Part shown: positions 10,532-21,021 of the stretch, in pieces
How positions within the stretch are numbered: the stretch's first letter is position 1
How the letters are laid out: every line of letters begins with the position of its first letter
Assembly: GCF_003369915.1 (NCBI RefSeq)
Contig: NW_022881603.1
Span: 6,493,249-6,557,248 of the forward strand
DNA from: Drosophila miranda
Lineage: Eukaryota; Arthropoda; Insecta; Diptera; Drosophilidae
DNA length: 64,000 nt
Reading direction: 5' to 3'
The notes under the pieces: model-generated
What the model saw: only the letters and a program-made list of their open reading frames with translations
Databases searched by the model: none
Told to the model about the DNA's origin: nothing
Made by a program: the position numbers and the translations under genes

Positions 10532-10774
10532 CTATCCGGACTTCTTGTTGAACAGCAGCGACAAGAGCGCCTGCTTGAAGGGCTTGGCGGTTGTTGATGT
10601 GACCGTGACGGTGGGGGTGGTGTAAGTGGGTGACGTCGTGTAGGTGTAGGTGGTTGTCGATGTAGGCGGTGTCGGCGATGTCGGTGTTGTCGTAGTTCCA
10701 GTTCCTGTCGCCGTTTGGGCGCGGACCAGCGACAAGACAGCAGCGAAGACAGCGACGAATGCGAAGAACTTCAT
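10532..10774 (-). CDS. Small secreted Thr-rich protein
   Basis: The 80-residue frame opens with an excellent signal peptide (MKFFAFVAVFAAVLSLVRA, cleavage before QTATG). It is followed by about 40 residues made almost only of Thr, Ser, Pro and Tyr, likely an O-glycosylated mucin-like stretch. It ends in a short basic tail (KPFKQALLSLLFNKKSG). A TATA box lies about 100 bp upstream on the same strand. The composition resembles small secreted salivary or peritrophic proteins, but I do not recognise a family and assign no function. It lies between the cuticle cluster and the metallopeptidase array and shows no lesion. Confidence 0.75.
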   Translation of the reverse strand: MKFFAFVAVFAAVLSLVRAQTATGTGTTTTPTSPTPPTSTTTYTYTTSPTYTTPTVTVTSTTAKPFKQALLSLLFNKKSG

Positions 10775-10875
10775 ATTGTATTTTTTGTTTTGTTTTGGGC
10801 TCTGGGCTTGCTTGGTTGTGATGCTGCTGGAGGCTGCTCAACTCGAAGTGTGTCTATCTGTGGGCCAGGGCACAC

Positions 10876-10883
10876 TTTTTATA
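10876..10883 (-). promoter_or_regulatory. TATA box of the Thr-rich protein gene
   Basis: TATAAAAA on the minus strand, 102 bp upstream of the start codon at 10774. Confidence 0.65.
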
Positions 10884-11194
10884 CGTGATCCAACCCCTTT
10901 CCTGCCAAGGGCCGAATGCAACAGGTGTGTACGAGCGGGCCGGGCCTATGTTTGCGCAAATGTTTCCATTGTTCTTTGTTTGCTCTTCATTCCCCATCTC
11001 CGCTCCCGTGTTGTGTTAGTCTTGCGGCTGTCAAGTGTTGAAATGCATCATTTCTCCCACTTCCACTTCCACATTCCCCAATGCTAGTCGGCCTTTTTAA
11101 TGTTGAGAAAGTCAATGTCTGGGCCCACACTCATGGTACCTTTACTTTTACTTATACAAGATCTCCTTAATCTGGCGCTTAAATTAATACATTC
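10884..11194. other. Spacer between the Thr-rich gene and M28-1
   Basis: No gene seen. This is the upstream flank of the Thr-rich gene and the 3' flank of M28-1. Confidence 0.45.
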
Positions 11195-12763
11195 TTAGTA
11201 TATATAACGTGCGTAGCTGCTCGGCCACTGCATGGAGAAGGTGTTGTCGGGCAGCGTGGCCAGGAACTGCTCGCTCAAAGCGTCCCGCTCGACCCTGGGC
11301 CCCACGTAGTGCCCGGAGACGCCAAGCTCGCAAACGGGTTCATCGAAATTTCCATTGTCCTTCTGCAAAATCAATTCAGAATTAAGATGGAATGAATGCT
11401 CGGAAAAGTCTGGGGCTTAGAAATGATAGCCTGATTATAATCGAGAATTATATTAATATATAAACTATAAAACTACTTTTAGAAGTCTTTGGACTCTGAA
11501 AGAGCTTCTATTAGGATAGTTTGAGATGGAGACAGACAGACATTGCTGTGGTTGGAAAGATGTAAATAGCCCTGTAAAGTTTAAATAGTAATACCAACCG
11601 ATAGTTCCACGTAGAACTCAATGGGAGTGCTGTCTATGCCGTAGGTTATCTGGACTTGCAGCGGCGGCCTATACGTGGCGGGGTTGTCCAGCATTCCCTG
11701 AGCAAATGACCATCTCAGCAGCTTCACTCCACTGCGGGGCTTGAAGAAGAGTCCCATGTTGGGAGGGTCCGACAGCCGGAATTCCAAACGGGCCTGATCG
11801 CCCCTGGCCAGGACAGTCTTGTTAACCAGTTCCAGCACAGTGGGGTACGGCAGCTGCACGGGCTCTTCCCGTGGCAACCAACGCGCCTCTTTGCGAGCGG
11901 AGCACCAACGATAGCAGGGAATGCCGCACATCAGCTCCGAGTCACAGTCCTCGCCCAGGCGAGTGAGGCCAGTGAGGTTCATCGTGTCGTGGAGAGGCCC
12001 GTCCTTGTTCCTGTCCAGCATGTGCAGGTAGTAGCCGCTGTTTTCCGAACTCATGGATCCATCGTGCTCGAAGAATCTGCGGTGCACTTGCTACTCAATA
12101 GAACAGTTCAGTTGGTGGCATTTCTTGGTAAGCATTAGTCGACCCACCATAATATCTACACGCATCACATTGGTATTTGGGCGGTAGGGAAATCCAAAAT
12201 CGGAAACGGAGATCATGCAGAACACGAACATCGCCAGCGCCAAGCCTCCGAGCATACTCTTGGGTCGCCGGAACATATTTATGAGGGGAGCCTGCTTACA
12301 CACATAAGGCGTTCAGTTATTTTAAGTTGAGGGATAGCTCTGCTTCCTTACCGCAAAAGACAAGGACAGAATCGTGCCGAACGCACACAGTACGGCTATG
12401 ATGGTGTCGGGATTGGTTGTGACATCAAATCGTCCGACCATTGGTATGAGTATCACGATAAACGTGTGGAATAGATAGGCATGGTAAAGGAACGGCATCA
12501 GCTGGCTAGCTCCGAGGACGAAGGACCAGTAGTATCCTGGAAATAAAGAAATACTCATCCCATCAGAGACAACAAATAATTATCGTAACTAACGTTACCT
12601 CGGCAATACAGACGTGTCACCAGATTGATGATCAGAGCTCCCACATAGAATACGATAGAAATGAGGAATAAGTAGGCACTGCGGATGCTTAGAGCCGTTG
12701 TCACCAGACACAGAACCGCCAGGAGGACGCAGTATGCATGCCCCGCGATCTGCAAGTGGTAGG
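11195..12763 (-). pseudogene. M28-1: ER metallopeptidase (Fxna/ERMP1-like), 3' exons, 5' truncated and interrupted
   Basis: Five C-terminal exons are readable. The seventh exon of the family (to 12763) encodes membrane helices (YHLQIAGHAYCV). The eighth (about 12540-12357) has YYWSFVLGASQLMPF, and the ninth (about 12303-12151) has INMFRRPKSM and FGFPYRPNTNVMR. The tenth (12090-11599) is lumenal, from QVHRRFFEHDGS to FYVELS. The last exon (11362-11195) has LGVSGHYVG and ends PSSYARYIY. They are open, with normal donors and acceptors. The family couples an N-terminal M28 zinc peptidase domain to about nine ER membrane helices. Here the catalytic exons are absent. A BEL/Pao element (12764-16528) splits the seventh exon, and only 21 bp of that exon and a sixth-exon scrap remain beyond it. 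The gene is dead as a peptidase. Confidence 0.85.
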
Positions 12764-13091
12764 TGAGGCCATGCTTGACCACCGAGGCAATCCTGACGTC
12801 GGCAAGTTCACTTCCCATTTCTCCTTTGTTTTGTGGTCCAGTTTCGTGCTTATGATGAAGATCAGCAACCCATCCGAAATCTCCTGCGGGGTCGCCAAGG
12901 TCTGAAGTGCACGCAAGTGCGAATTGATTTTGTCGCTGAGCGCGCGCAAGCCGATAGCTGAGCCCTTCTCCACCCCTTGCAGCCCGAAAATAGCCTTGAC
13001 GTGTGCCTGAAAATGTAACAGTTTATTATCGAATCGCAACATTAGCAAATTCAACGCCTTGTCGTAATTCTCCTCAGAAAGTTCCAAGGAA
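12764..13091 (-). repeat. Extra BEL gag fragment outside the 3' LTR
   Basis: Nearly identical to 14905-15230 of the same element, with a few changes (for example IISTKL instead of IKGTKL). It encodes the gag stretch from ELSEENYDKALNL to SGLPRWSSMAS. It is fused directly to the LTR end at about 13091-13098, where no gag should be. Confidence 0.85.
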
Positions 13092-13098
13092 AATTTTA

Positions 13099-13470
13099 TG
13101 TGGAGATAATGTTTTTTATCCCCAATCGGCCGACTAATTATTTCGAATTAAATAAAACTCGGCGCAGAAATAAAATTACGATATGTTCTTTAATGCGTGA
13201 CATCCAAATTGCAAGTGTGGCTTGCCTGCCCTTTACATTGCCGCTCCGATCGCTAAGCGCAGCTTCGCTCGGCCGACGTCGGTAGGCAGACGCAAAGCGG
13301 AGATAGCGAAGAGCGAGCTGGCAGAGAGCGTTTAGCAGGGCAAGCAAGCGCAAAGCTTTAACAAACAAATGAGTGACATAGACATAAGTAACAAACAAAA
13401 TAAGCGGCTGAGGGCCAAGAATTAGGTGCTATTTGGCAAGCAGCTAATCGGCTGGGTTCTGCTCCGAACA
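13099..13470 (-). repeat. BEL element 3' LTR
   Basis: A TG...CA bounded repeat matching 16179-16528. It is about 22 bp longer because of a short insertion (GACATAAGTAACAAACAAAA region near 13380-13402). A purine-rich tract adjoins it internally (reverse of TTCACCCCCC at 13471). Confidence 0.85.
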
Positions 13471-14240
13471 TTCACCCCCCGTTGGAAGGCAAAGGCTTTC
13501 AACAGATCCATCCTGAAGGGACAGAACCGCTATTTTTCCAACGGCCCTCTTGAAGATGCTTGCTTGGGCGCAGCTGGCGGCTACGCTGGGATGATCGTCG
13601 AACGCAGCAATCGGCGCTTCTTTACGAAGGCGGCTTGTCGTGATTACGTCTTGATCATCGGGAACCTCTGTAATTGCATAGAGTGGCAGGAAATTTGGCA
13701 ATGTAGAAATTGTTGAAAGTTGAATTTCATTTAGCGTGGATATGTAGGTTTTTAATATATGGAAAAGTTCGCGCTGCAGTTCCTGATTCTACGATCGCAG
13801 TTTTTCCACTTGCACCTGGCACTCGAGCAGCTGCTTCCTGCATTGCTGCTCTAAGTTTTGGTACTCCAGCGTTGTGGGTCGAAAATCGTCAATAGAGATG
13901 CACGAGGAATTTTCAAAATCGGCTAAAGCTGCACGCTTATTCTCCGAGCTATCAATGCTTCCTGATACTATCCAACCAAGTTTTGTCTCCTGCAATGTTG
14001 GCAATTGGGCTGTTAGTCGAATCTGTCCGACGCACATTAAATCGAAGAACAAAGCAGAACCTATCAACAGATCGATACGTTGGGGCTTGGAGAAATTAGG
14101 ATCAGCCAGTTTTAGATTATTTGGCATTGGCCAATCCTTTGCGTCTACGCCGAAGTTAGGCTGCATTTCCGTAATTGAGTTGGTGACAATTGCAGCGAAG
14201 GAAGCTCGATAGCTTGCGTCCTGGGATTGTACAACTATAT
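13471..14240 (-). pseudogene. BEL pol remnant: protease end and pol C terminus
   Basis: Frame 14166-13789 encodes a segment typical of the region after the BEL protease (LLIGSALFFDLMCVGQIRL, LQETKLGWIVSGSI). Frame 13701-13444 resembles the pol C terminus (FKRAVGKIAVLSLQDGS, then PTGGECSEQ). Everything between these, including reverse transcriptase and integrase, has been deleted, so the element cannot move on its own. Confidence 0.65.
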
Positions 14241-14244
14241 GTAC

Positions 14245-15804
14245 CTACTTGCTCGAAGGTAGAATGGAATCTCCGATTCCAGAGATGTGAACATAAGACG
14301 AGCGATGATCCAACTGCAACTGATCAGCAAGTCTAGATGTTACAAAGTTTGCCTGTGATGCAGAATCCAAAATGGCACGACATGGGATAAGTGCTCCATA
14401 ACGATCTGTTACATGGACGAGGGCAGTAGGTAGCAACACGTTCTGGCTAGGCTGAGGTTTCTTGATCGAGGGGGGAGGGCTAGAACACCCGCTTGCTAGA
14501 AGCACAGTCGCGGCCTCTTGCTGGATCGATTCCTCGGCCGGTGAAGAGGAAGATGAAGCACCAGTTCCCAATGGAATGTGGAGTAGCGTGTGATGTTTGG
14601 CCTGGCAATGCCTGCAAAGTCCTGACCTGCACCTCTGCAATTCATGGCCTTTGTTGAGGCAGTTCAAACACAAACGGCTCTTCTTTGCTTCTTTGTATCG
14701 TTCAAACGCAGAGAGATTCAGGAATGCCTGACATCTAGATATGTAATGCTCGGAGGAATTGCAATGGTTACATATAGGGTTAGGATGGTCGTTACTGGAG
14801 GTGATAAGGGTGACAGGATTGTCTTCTCCCACCTGTTGACTAGGACTTGTTGCCATGGCTGATCCCAAATTCTCCAGCATCCGACATCTCGCTTCCAAAA
14901 ATGAGGCCATGCTTGACCACCGAGGTAATCCTGACGTCGGCAAGTTCTCTTCCCATTTCTCCTTTGTTTTGTGGTCCAGTTTCGTGCCTTTGATGAAGAT
15001 CAGCAACCCATCCGAAATCTCCTGCGGGGTCGCCAAGGTCTGAAGTGCACGCAAGTGCGAATTGATTTTGTCGCTGAGCGCGCGCAAGCCGATAGCTGAG
15101 CCCTTCTCCACCCCTTGCAGCCCGAAAATAGCCTTGACGTGTGCCTGAAAATGTAACAGTTTATTATCAAATCGCAACATTAGCAAATTCAACGCCTTGT
15201 CGTAATTCTCCTCAGAAAGTTCCAAGGAACGAATCGTATCCAGCGCAGCACCATCTAGACATCCACGAAGATATTGGAATTTTTCGATGATTGGTATACG
15301 ATGGTCTTTGTGCACCATTGTCGAGAACATCGAGTGGAATTCTGGCCAATCCATGTAGTTCCCCCCGAATCGCGGAAGCTGCAACTCGGGTATTCGAGAA
15401 CGGCCTATACTATTATAGGCGAACAACGACGAATTCCCCTCGAGAGTATGCCGAGCCGTTGAATTGGCAACATTTACCGTGCGAGCAGCCATCAACTCCC
15501 GCGACAGCCTGGACCTAACCTTGACATAAACATTCGAAAAGTCCAGCCGGGCATCATGGGCTAACTGCAGGAAATCCAGCCTTTCAAGGCTCGTTTGAGC
15601 GGCATCGAAATCCGCATTCATTCGCTCGATTTGCTCTAAGCGAGCTTGAAGTTCTGCCTCATCTAACTCGGCAAGCTCTTCCTTGGTGAGAAAGCGATCC
15701 ATGGCCTTTAGTTGGCGCGCGATGGACTCGGCCTTGTGCTTGTAGAAATCTACACCCCTCGGCATTGCTGCGATCGCGACATTGGTAGGCTCAGGTGCTG
15801 CCAT
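14245..15804 (-). CDS. BEL/Pao Gag and start of protease
   Basis: The 519-residue open frame starts at ATG 15804. It has a coiled N-terminal part (LTKEELAELDEAELQARLEQ) and a DUF1759-type Gag domain (LPRFGGNYMDWPEFHSMF through KWEENLPTS). Two zinc knuckles follow (CNHCNSSEHYISRC and CLNCLNKGHELQRC). It ends in the start of a retropepsin-like domain (CRAILDSASQANFV, where DSAS stands at the usual DSG/DTG site). It packages element RNA when functional. The frame stops soon after the protease active site, at the deletion that removes the rest of pol. Confidence 0.88.
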   Translation of the reverse strand: MAAPEPTNVAIAAMPRGVDFYKHKAESIARQLKAMDRFLTKEELAELDEAELQARLEQIERMNADFDAAQTSLERLDFLQLAHDARLDFSNVYVKVRSRLSRELMAARTVNVANSTARHTLEGNSSLFAYNSIGRSRIPELQLPRFGGNYMDWPEFHSMFSTMVHKDHRIPIIEKFQYLRGCLDGAALDTIRSLELSEENYDKALNLLMLRFDNKLLHFQAHVKAIFGLQGVEKGSAIGLRALSDKINSHLRALQTLATPQEISDGLLIFIKGTKLDHKTKEKWEENLPTSGLPRWSSMASFLEARCRMLENLGSAMATSPSQQVGEDNPVTLITSSNDHPNPICNHCNSSEHYISRCQAFLNLSAFERYKEAKKSRLCLNCLNKGHELQRCRSGLCRHCQAKHHTLLHIPLGTGASSSSSPAEESIQQEAATVLLASGCSSPPPSIKKPQPSQNVLLPTALVHVTDRYGALIPCRAILDSASQANFVTSRLADQLQLDHRSSYVHISGIGDSILPSSK

Positions 15805-16152
15805 GTTGAGGTTTTAAAAGAGTCACTCAGCACGACCGAAAAAGACACCCTGTATACGTATAAACGTGGGAACCGAAAGCAAAGGGATTACAGCTAATGC
15901 CTTTAGCTGTGCGGCTGTGCGAGCTGTCCGATTCCGCTTTGTACTCCGCTTGAGTGTATTAGTGAGTTCGCTGCACTGCCTACCGCACTGCACTGACCGA
16001 ATTGTCGCGACAGAGAAATTAATAGCCAGCAATGCGTGTATGTAGGTGTATGTAAGTGTGTTTTTGCACCGAATTGTGCTTAACCGCCGAAAATTTGCTA
16101 GGGCTAACGAATGTCGATCGCGAATGATTAATAATTGACACTGCAACTCAGA

Positions 16153-16171
16153 GATCACGTCGGGGTCACCA
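16153..16171 (-). other. BEL primer binding site
   Basis: The minus strand reads TGGTGACCCCGACGTGATC, a few bases inside the 5' LTR. This is the form of primer site seen in BEL-type elements and starts with TGG, complementary to a tRNA 3' CCA. Confidence 0.75.
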
Positions 16172-16178
16172 AATTTTA

Positions 16179-16528
16179 TGTGGAGATAATGTTTTTTATC
16201 CCCAATCGGACGACTAATTATTTCGAATTAAATAAAACTCGGCGCAGAAATAAAATTACGATATGTTCTTTAATGCGTGACATCCAAATTGCAAGTGTGG
16301 CTTGCCTGCCCTTTACATTGCCGCTCCGATCGCTAAGCGCAGCTTCGCTCGGCCGACGTCGGTAGGCAGACGCAAAGCGGAGATAGCGAAGAGCGAGCTG
16401 GCAGAGAGCGTTTAGCAGCGCAAGCAAGCGCAAAGCTTTAACAAACAAATGAGTGACATAGGCGGCTGAGGGCCAAGAATTAGGTGCTATTTGGCAAGCA
16501 GCTAATCGGCTGGGTTCTGCTCCGAACA
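16179..16528 (-). repeat. BEL element 5' LTR
   Basis: Minus-strand start TGTTCGGAGCAGAACCCAGC, end CTCCACA. Almost identical to the 3' LTR apart from one short length difference, so the insertion is recent. Confidence 0.85.
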
Positions 16529-16665
16529 GTAGGCATGCGTGATCTTCTCCTGCAAGGGGTGTCAATCATGGGGAGCTTTAGTCGTGGTCCCCTGAGTATC
16601 TTCTTTTGGACAACTCACACTTGGCCGAAGAGTCAGATAGGTTGTCAGGGCCCGAGCCGGAGCTC
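16529..16665 (-). pseudogene. M28-1 remnant: end of sixth exon and first 21 bp of seventh exon
   Basis: Position 16549 begins an exon after CTTGCAG and reads GAGAAGATCACGCATGCCTA to the insertion point. It joins in frame across the BEL element to CACTTGCAG in the left part. Upstream, 16665-16619 encodes ALTTYLTLRPS with a donor GTGAGT at 16618, matching the end of the sixth exon in the paralogues (MTLYLSLRPS). Further upstream the similarity stops, so exons one to five and most of exon six were already gone. Confidence 0.75.
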
Positions 16666-17245
16666 GTTGCCAGAATGCTCTGCTCAAATGGAAATAAATA
16701 TTACTCATTCTGTGACTAATTCCAGAAAAATCTGGAGGCATACCGATACCTTTCCATCCGTTGGAGCGCCCATTTCTGCCTGCAGCCAGAGTACAACTAA
16801 CAAGGGTCTGGTCTGCCATCGCCATCCTATTTTAAAATGCTATTTTTTGCATTTATGGTTGTAGTATTGGTATCGGCAGCATAGTATAAAGATATTCGAT
16901 ATTTATGGCCTAATGGCCCTGATGGCTTCACAATTACTAATCAACATACATATATAAAATCTATATAACTCTTGGCAATACTTCGCAGAACATATGTACA
17001 TCAGTACGTATGTAGATCGATTCCAAAACGTGAACGTGACGAATTTTGTGAGGCCGATTAGGGGAAATCATAACGCCCAACTTTGCCCCATATCGTAAAG
17101 CAGTTAATAGCGGATTTATGGATTCATTGTGTCGCATCCGAACGGCAACGGCCAATAAGTAATCGTCTCCAATTCAGTTTCCGTTTTATTATACTAATCG
17201 TTTATTCATACATATTTACATAGCACAACCCTACACTAGGAATTC
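16666..17245. other. Spacer between M28-1 and M28-2
   Basis: AT-rich with no recognisable gene. The breakpoint that removed the 5' half of M28-1 lies at its left edge. Confidence 0.4.
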
Positions 17246-20095
17246 TCAGAATATATATCGCTCGTAAGAGGTCGGCCACTCCATGGGATGGGCGAAATCG
17301 GGAAGATTATCCAGGAACTTCTGGGTGGCCGCATCCCGCTTGTTGAGGTGGCTCATGTAATGCCCGGAGACGCCCAGCTTAAACAGGGGCACGTCAAAGT
17401 TGGCATCGTCTTTCTGTAAACATTTGGAAAGCGAAAGTTCCCCGTATTAGATGAATTCTCACCTGATGGAAGAATCTTTGCAATACTAACCCTCAGCTCG
17501 AAGTAGAATTCAACTGGTGAGTCGTCGCTACCGTAGCCAAAGAAGATGTGATACGGTGGTTTGTAGATGGCCGGGTTATCCAGCATTCCCATTAGGAAGG
17601 ACCACTCTAGGATCATCACCCCATCAAGGGGCATCAGGAACAGACTCATCCTAGGCGGACCCGACACTTTGAAGTCGTATCGAACTCGTGTATCGAACTC
17701 CCTCACTAGAACCGTTTTGTTCAGCAGCTCCAGCACGGTGGGGACATCGGGCAGTTCGACGAGCTCATCGCGGGGCAGCCAGTGGGCATCTTCCACGGCG
17801 GCACACCAGCGGTGGTTGAAGCAGGGCATGCCACACTTCATCTCCTTCTTGCATTCTTCGTCGATGCGCGTGAATCCTGTGAGGTTGATCTTGTCACGCA
17901 GCGGCTCCTCCAGGCGTCTGTCCTGCAGGTCAAAGTAGTAGGTGTACTAGTACTAGGTGGCATCACTTTCTTACCACAAAAATCATTGACAAGATCGAAC
18001 CTAAGGCAGACAGAAGTGCAACGAACATGTCCGGGTCATGGGTATGATGATGACCAGGAAGCTATGGAACAAGTAGGTGAAGTAGAGATACGGCAGTATC
18101 TGGCAAGCGCCCAGAAGCAGGGACCAACGGTAGCCTTGAAAATAAACGAAATTTGTTAAAAGAATTCCAAAGGGATTTGACTCCCCTCTGCCAGCTTACC
18201 TAGATCATGGAGACGACTCAGCAGGTTGATAATGAGAGCGCACACGTAGAAGAAAATGCAAATCAATAAGAGGTAAGCAATGCGAATGCTGGCCACCGTG
18301 AGTAGTATGCAGAGCACAACCAAAAAGATGCAGTAGGCGTGTCCCGCGATCTGCAGGTGTTAGGTGTGCGGGTTCTTCTCCTGGAATAGAAATCGGAAGA
18401 GTTTAGTGACAGAATTAAAACTATTCTGCTCAACTTACGCTTGGTCGAAGAGACAGGTAGAGCGTCATCGGCAGAACAAGGCCGATCAAGGAGGGGCAAA
18501 TGAACAGACAAATGACCAGCCAACTGTTTGTAAAGTAGGTCATAGTGCGATCGCTTGAGTTATAAAACATGGACATGAGCAGGGGGAGGCCAATGGCGAG
18601 AAGGAATCCCAGGATGGCCAGCAGAAACATAATTCCAAAAGCACCGGCATAGGTGCCAATTTTTTGGTCCGTCATCCTGGCCATGCGCCACAGCTAGAGG
18701 CAGACAAGAATTATTGCCGCCAGGGAGAAGCAAATGTTAAGTGCCACGCCCGTGGACTCTTTGTGGTACACGAATAAGAGGCCCAGATAGTCGAAGAACA
18801 CCGAATGGCCTTCAGAGTGTGCCTGAAAAGATAGGTAAAGTGTGCTTAGAATTATAAATGCTACTCAGTGTCGTACATTTCCTCAGCATTGGAGATACTC
18901 TGTACCAGGGACAGAACATTGTCCCAGTGTTCTGCAGCGAGTCTCTGGACACCGCACTGAAGCGATCGAATTTCGTGTGGTATACAAAGCCATTGTAGTC
19001 GCCCGCCAACACCAGACCTGATCAGAAACATGGATACGATGAAGTTTCATGTATTTTGTGTCAATCTTTCAATAAACCCCACCTGGAACTGGTCCAAAGT
19101 TATGGAACATGCGGAAATCTGTGTCCGAGGGTATAAGATCAGCCTGGAAGACCTCCTCGGCCACTGTGGTAGCAAACGGATGCTTGGCACTCTTTTTGTA
19201 ATGCTGGAATAAAAAAGGTCGTAGTTTCCATTAGATAAGCGAGCAGACTGGAAGGAGCATAAAGTGCAGATTAGATAAACAAGGCCACTAAACCAATGGG
19301 AGATGGGATGTAGGAAAGCGTCGTCAGATATGGCCATCAGGCGTAGCACCTCCAGCATGGACACCACCATGAACTCAGCATCTCCGATGCCTGCAGGAAA
19401 GAGCTTCGAGTTTCAAAACCGAAGAGTATTCGTAAGCCGGGTGAGAGGATGGACTTACCCACACTGCTGGGCTTGGAATCGTAGTGGCTGTTGACTAGCA
19501 GGTAGGACGTGCTGTTGGAGCTCTTGGCACTCAGCTTGACGACCACATTCTGGATGCCCTGGTACATGTTTATCATCTGCCAGTGGAAAAAGGCGCCTTG
19601 TGCCCTCTGCACGTCCACTTCCAGCTCATAGAGATCCTGTCGCATCTCCTGACGCACCTTTTCTATCTCTTCGAGGAGTAACTGAACCATGAGTACCTCG
19701 GTCACATAGTCGCCAGCGATTTTGAGACCCATCAGATTGATTTTTAGCAGAGTGGTCTCTGCTCGTTGTGCCACAAATTTGCCTGCCTTGGCGGACTCCT
19801 CCTCCACTTTGACCCCCGTAGGCAGGTGGTTGAAGAGGGGATAGACGACGGCGAAGAAGAGACCCACCCAAAACAGCAGATACACCGGCCCATAGTACCA
19901 GGGCAGCTGCTTGGGTGACCTATCCTTCTCATTCAAGTCGATTCTCGTGTCTTCGCTATCCTGCGTGTCCGTCATCAGCTGCATGGTGCTTTTAAATCCA
20001 TTTGTTGGATCCGTGTACTCTGAAGCGCCATCCACAAAGTTATCCGTATTGTTCTCTCCCATGTTGCCTGATTCCCTGCCTGCCGTGTTCACCAT
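17246..20095 (-). pseudogene. M28-2: ER metallopeptidase, multiply disabled
   Basis: From ATG 20095 the protein starts with a long acidic cytosolic segment, then a membrane helix (YYGPVYLLFWVGLFFAVVYP). The lumenal M28 domain follows, with the first zinc-site motif NSHYDSKPSS. The second exon begins GIGDAEFMVVSMLEVLR. Lesions are many. A deletion near 19290-19306 removes the catalytic NGAEE motif and the third exon. A 1-bp loss at about 18925 shifts the frame in the fifth exon (QNTG). An in-frame TAG lies at 18694-18696 and an in-frame TAA at 18360-18362. A small out-of-frame deletion near 18035 hits the eighth exon. A deletion near 17945-17975 removes the ninth exon and the start of the tenth. 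The last exon (17413-17246) is open and ends PTSYERYIF. Confidence 0.88.
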
Positions 20096-20214
20096 CAGAT
20101 CACGGCGAAAAGTGGCGCAGAACTGAGCGAACTTCTCGGAAATGTACTCTTTTATCAGACTGGATATGCTATCTGCAGCCGAGATCCCATAGGCAATATA
20201 GGCACACACGCCTT

Positions 20215-21021
20215 ACCAACAAGATTTATTGAACAATGCACATGTATTTTACAATCCATTCAGGGGCCAAAGTCGCCTCGAGTTCAATCTTAATAAGGTG
20301 AAGTTATTGATTTATTGTCATTGCATAGCATCTAGATACGATACCAATCCTCCATATGTACCGATCTTATCGAGTGAAAGTCTGAGTTCCTAGTTGGTTT
20401 CTGCTCAAAGATATCAACCTCTAATTTAGGCTTTACGTTATGTACATGTATCGGTTTTATAGTCCTTAAATCAAATGGGATATAATGATAACCTTTATAG
20501 TGAAATGAAATGTATGTGTTGGTAACTCTGATAACGAAAAGGTAGCTTCAGGCGGGTTTCCGAACGGACACGCTTTTGAAGTTCAAGCGAATTCGAGGTT
20601 CTTTTTACCAGATCTGATATGCTGGGTAGAGTACGGTACCCCCCCGATATTTATGGCCTAGCACACGAGCATGAGCATGTAGATTTTATAATCTTTCGAG
20701 GGCTAAAGTCGAAATCATTGATTTATTTTCTGGGGCACTATTGCGGGCCGTGTTCTGTGAAAAGCAATACAATAATTGGGTACATAAACTGTACCTTATT
20801 TTATCAGCATAGGAATAAATGTATCGGTTTTATATTCTCTAGATCAAATGGGATGTGAAGATAACATAATCAGCAGCTGAATTTTCGGCAACCATGAGAA
20901 TAAGAAGGCAATAATTTTCATGTTCAGTTTCAGGCAGGTTATGGATCGCGTTTTATTGTGGAAATGTTTCGAGTGTATGAGTATGGGTACGGGCATTGGC
21001 ACACTTATAGCTATGATAGGT
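20215..21021. other. Spacer between M28-2 and M28-3
   Basis: 5' flank of M28-2 and 3' flank of M28-3. AT-rich; short frames lack known motifs. Confidence 0.4.

Larger units (their letters stand above)
12764..16528 (-). mobile_element. Internally deleted BEL/Pao retrotransposon inserted in M28-1
   Basis: The insertion is bounded by a 5-bp target duplication GTAGG (12759-12763 and 16529-16533), the size expected for BEL/Pao. In minus orientation it reads 5' LTR 16528-16179, primer site, gag, part of protease, a pol C-terminal remnant, 3' LTR 13470-13099, then an extra 320-bp gag fragment. Reverse transcriptase, most of RNase H and integrase are missing. The duplication encloses the extra gag piece as well, so the rearranged form inserted as one unit. 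A less likely reading is that gag was added later by a copying event next to the left end. Confidence 0.85.
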
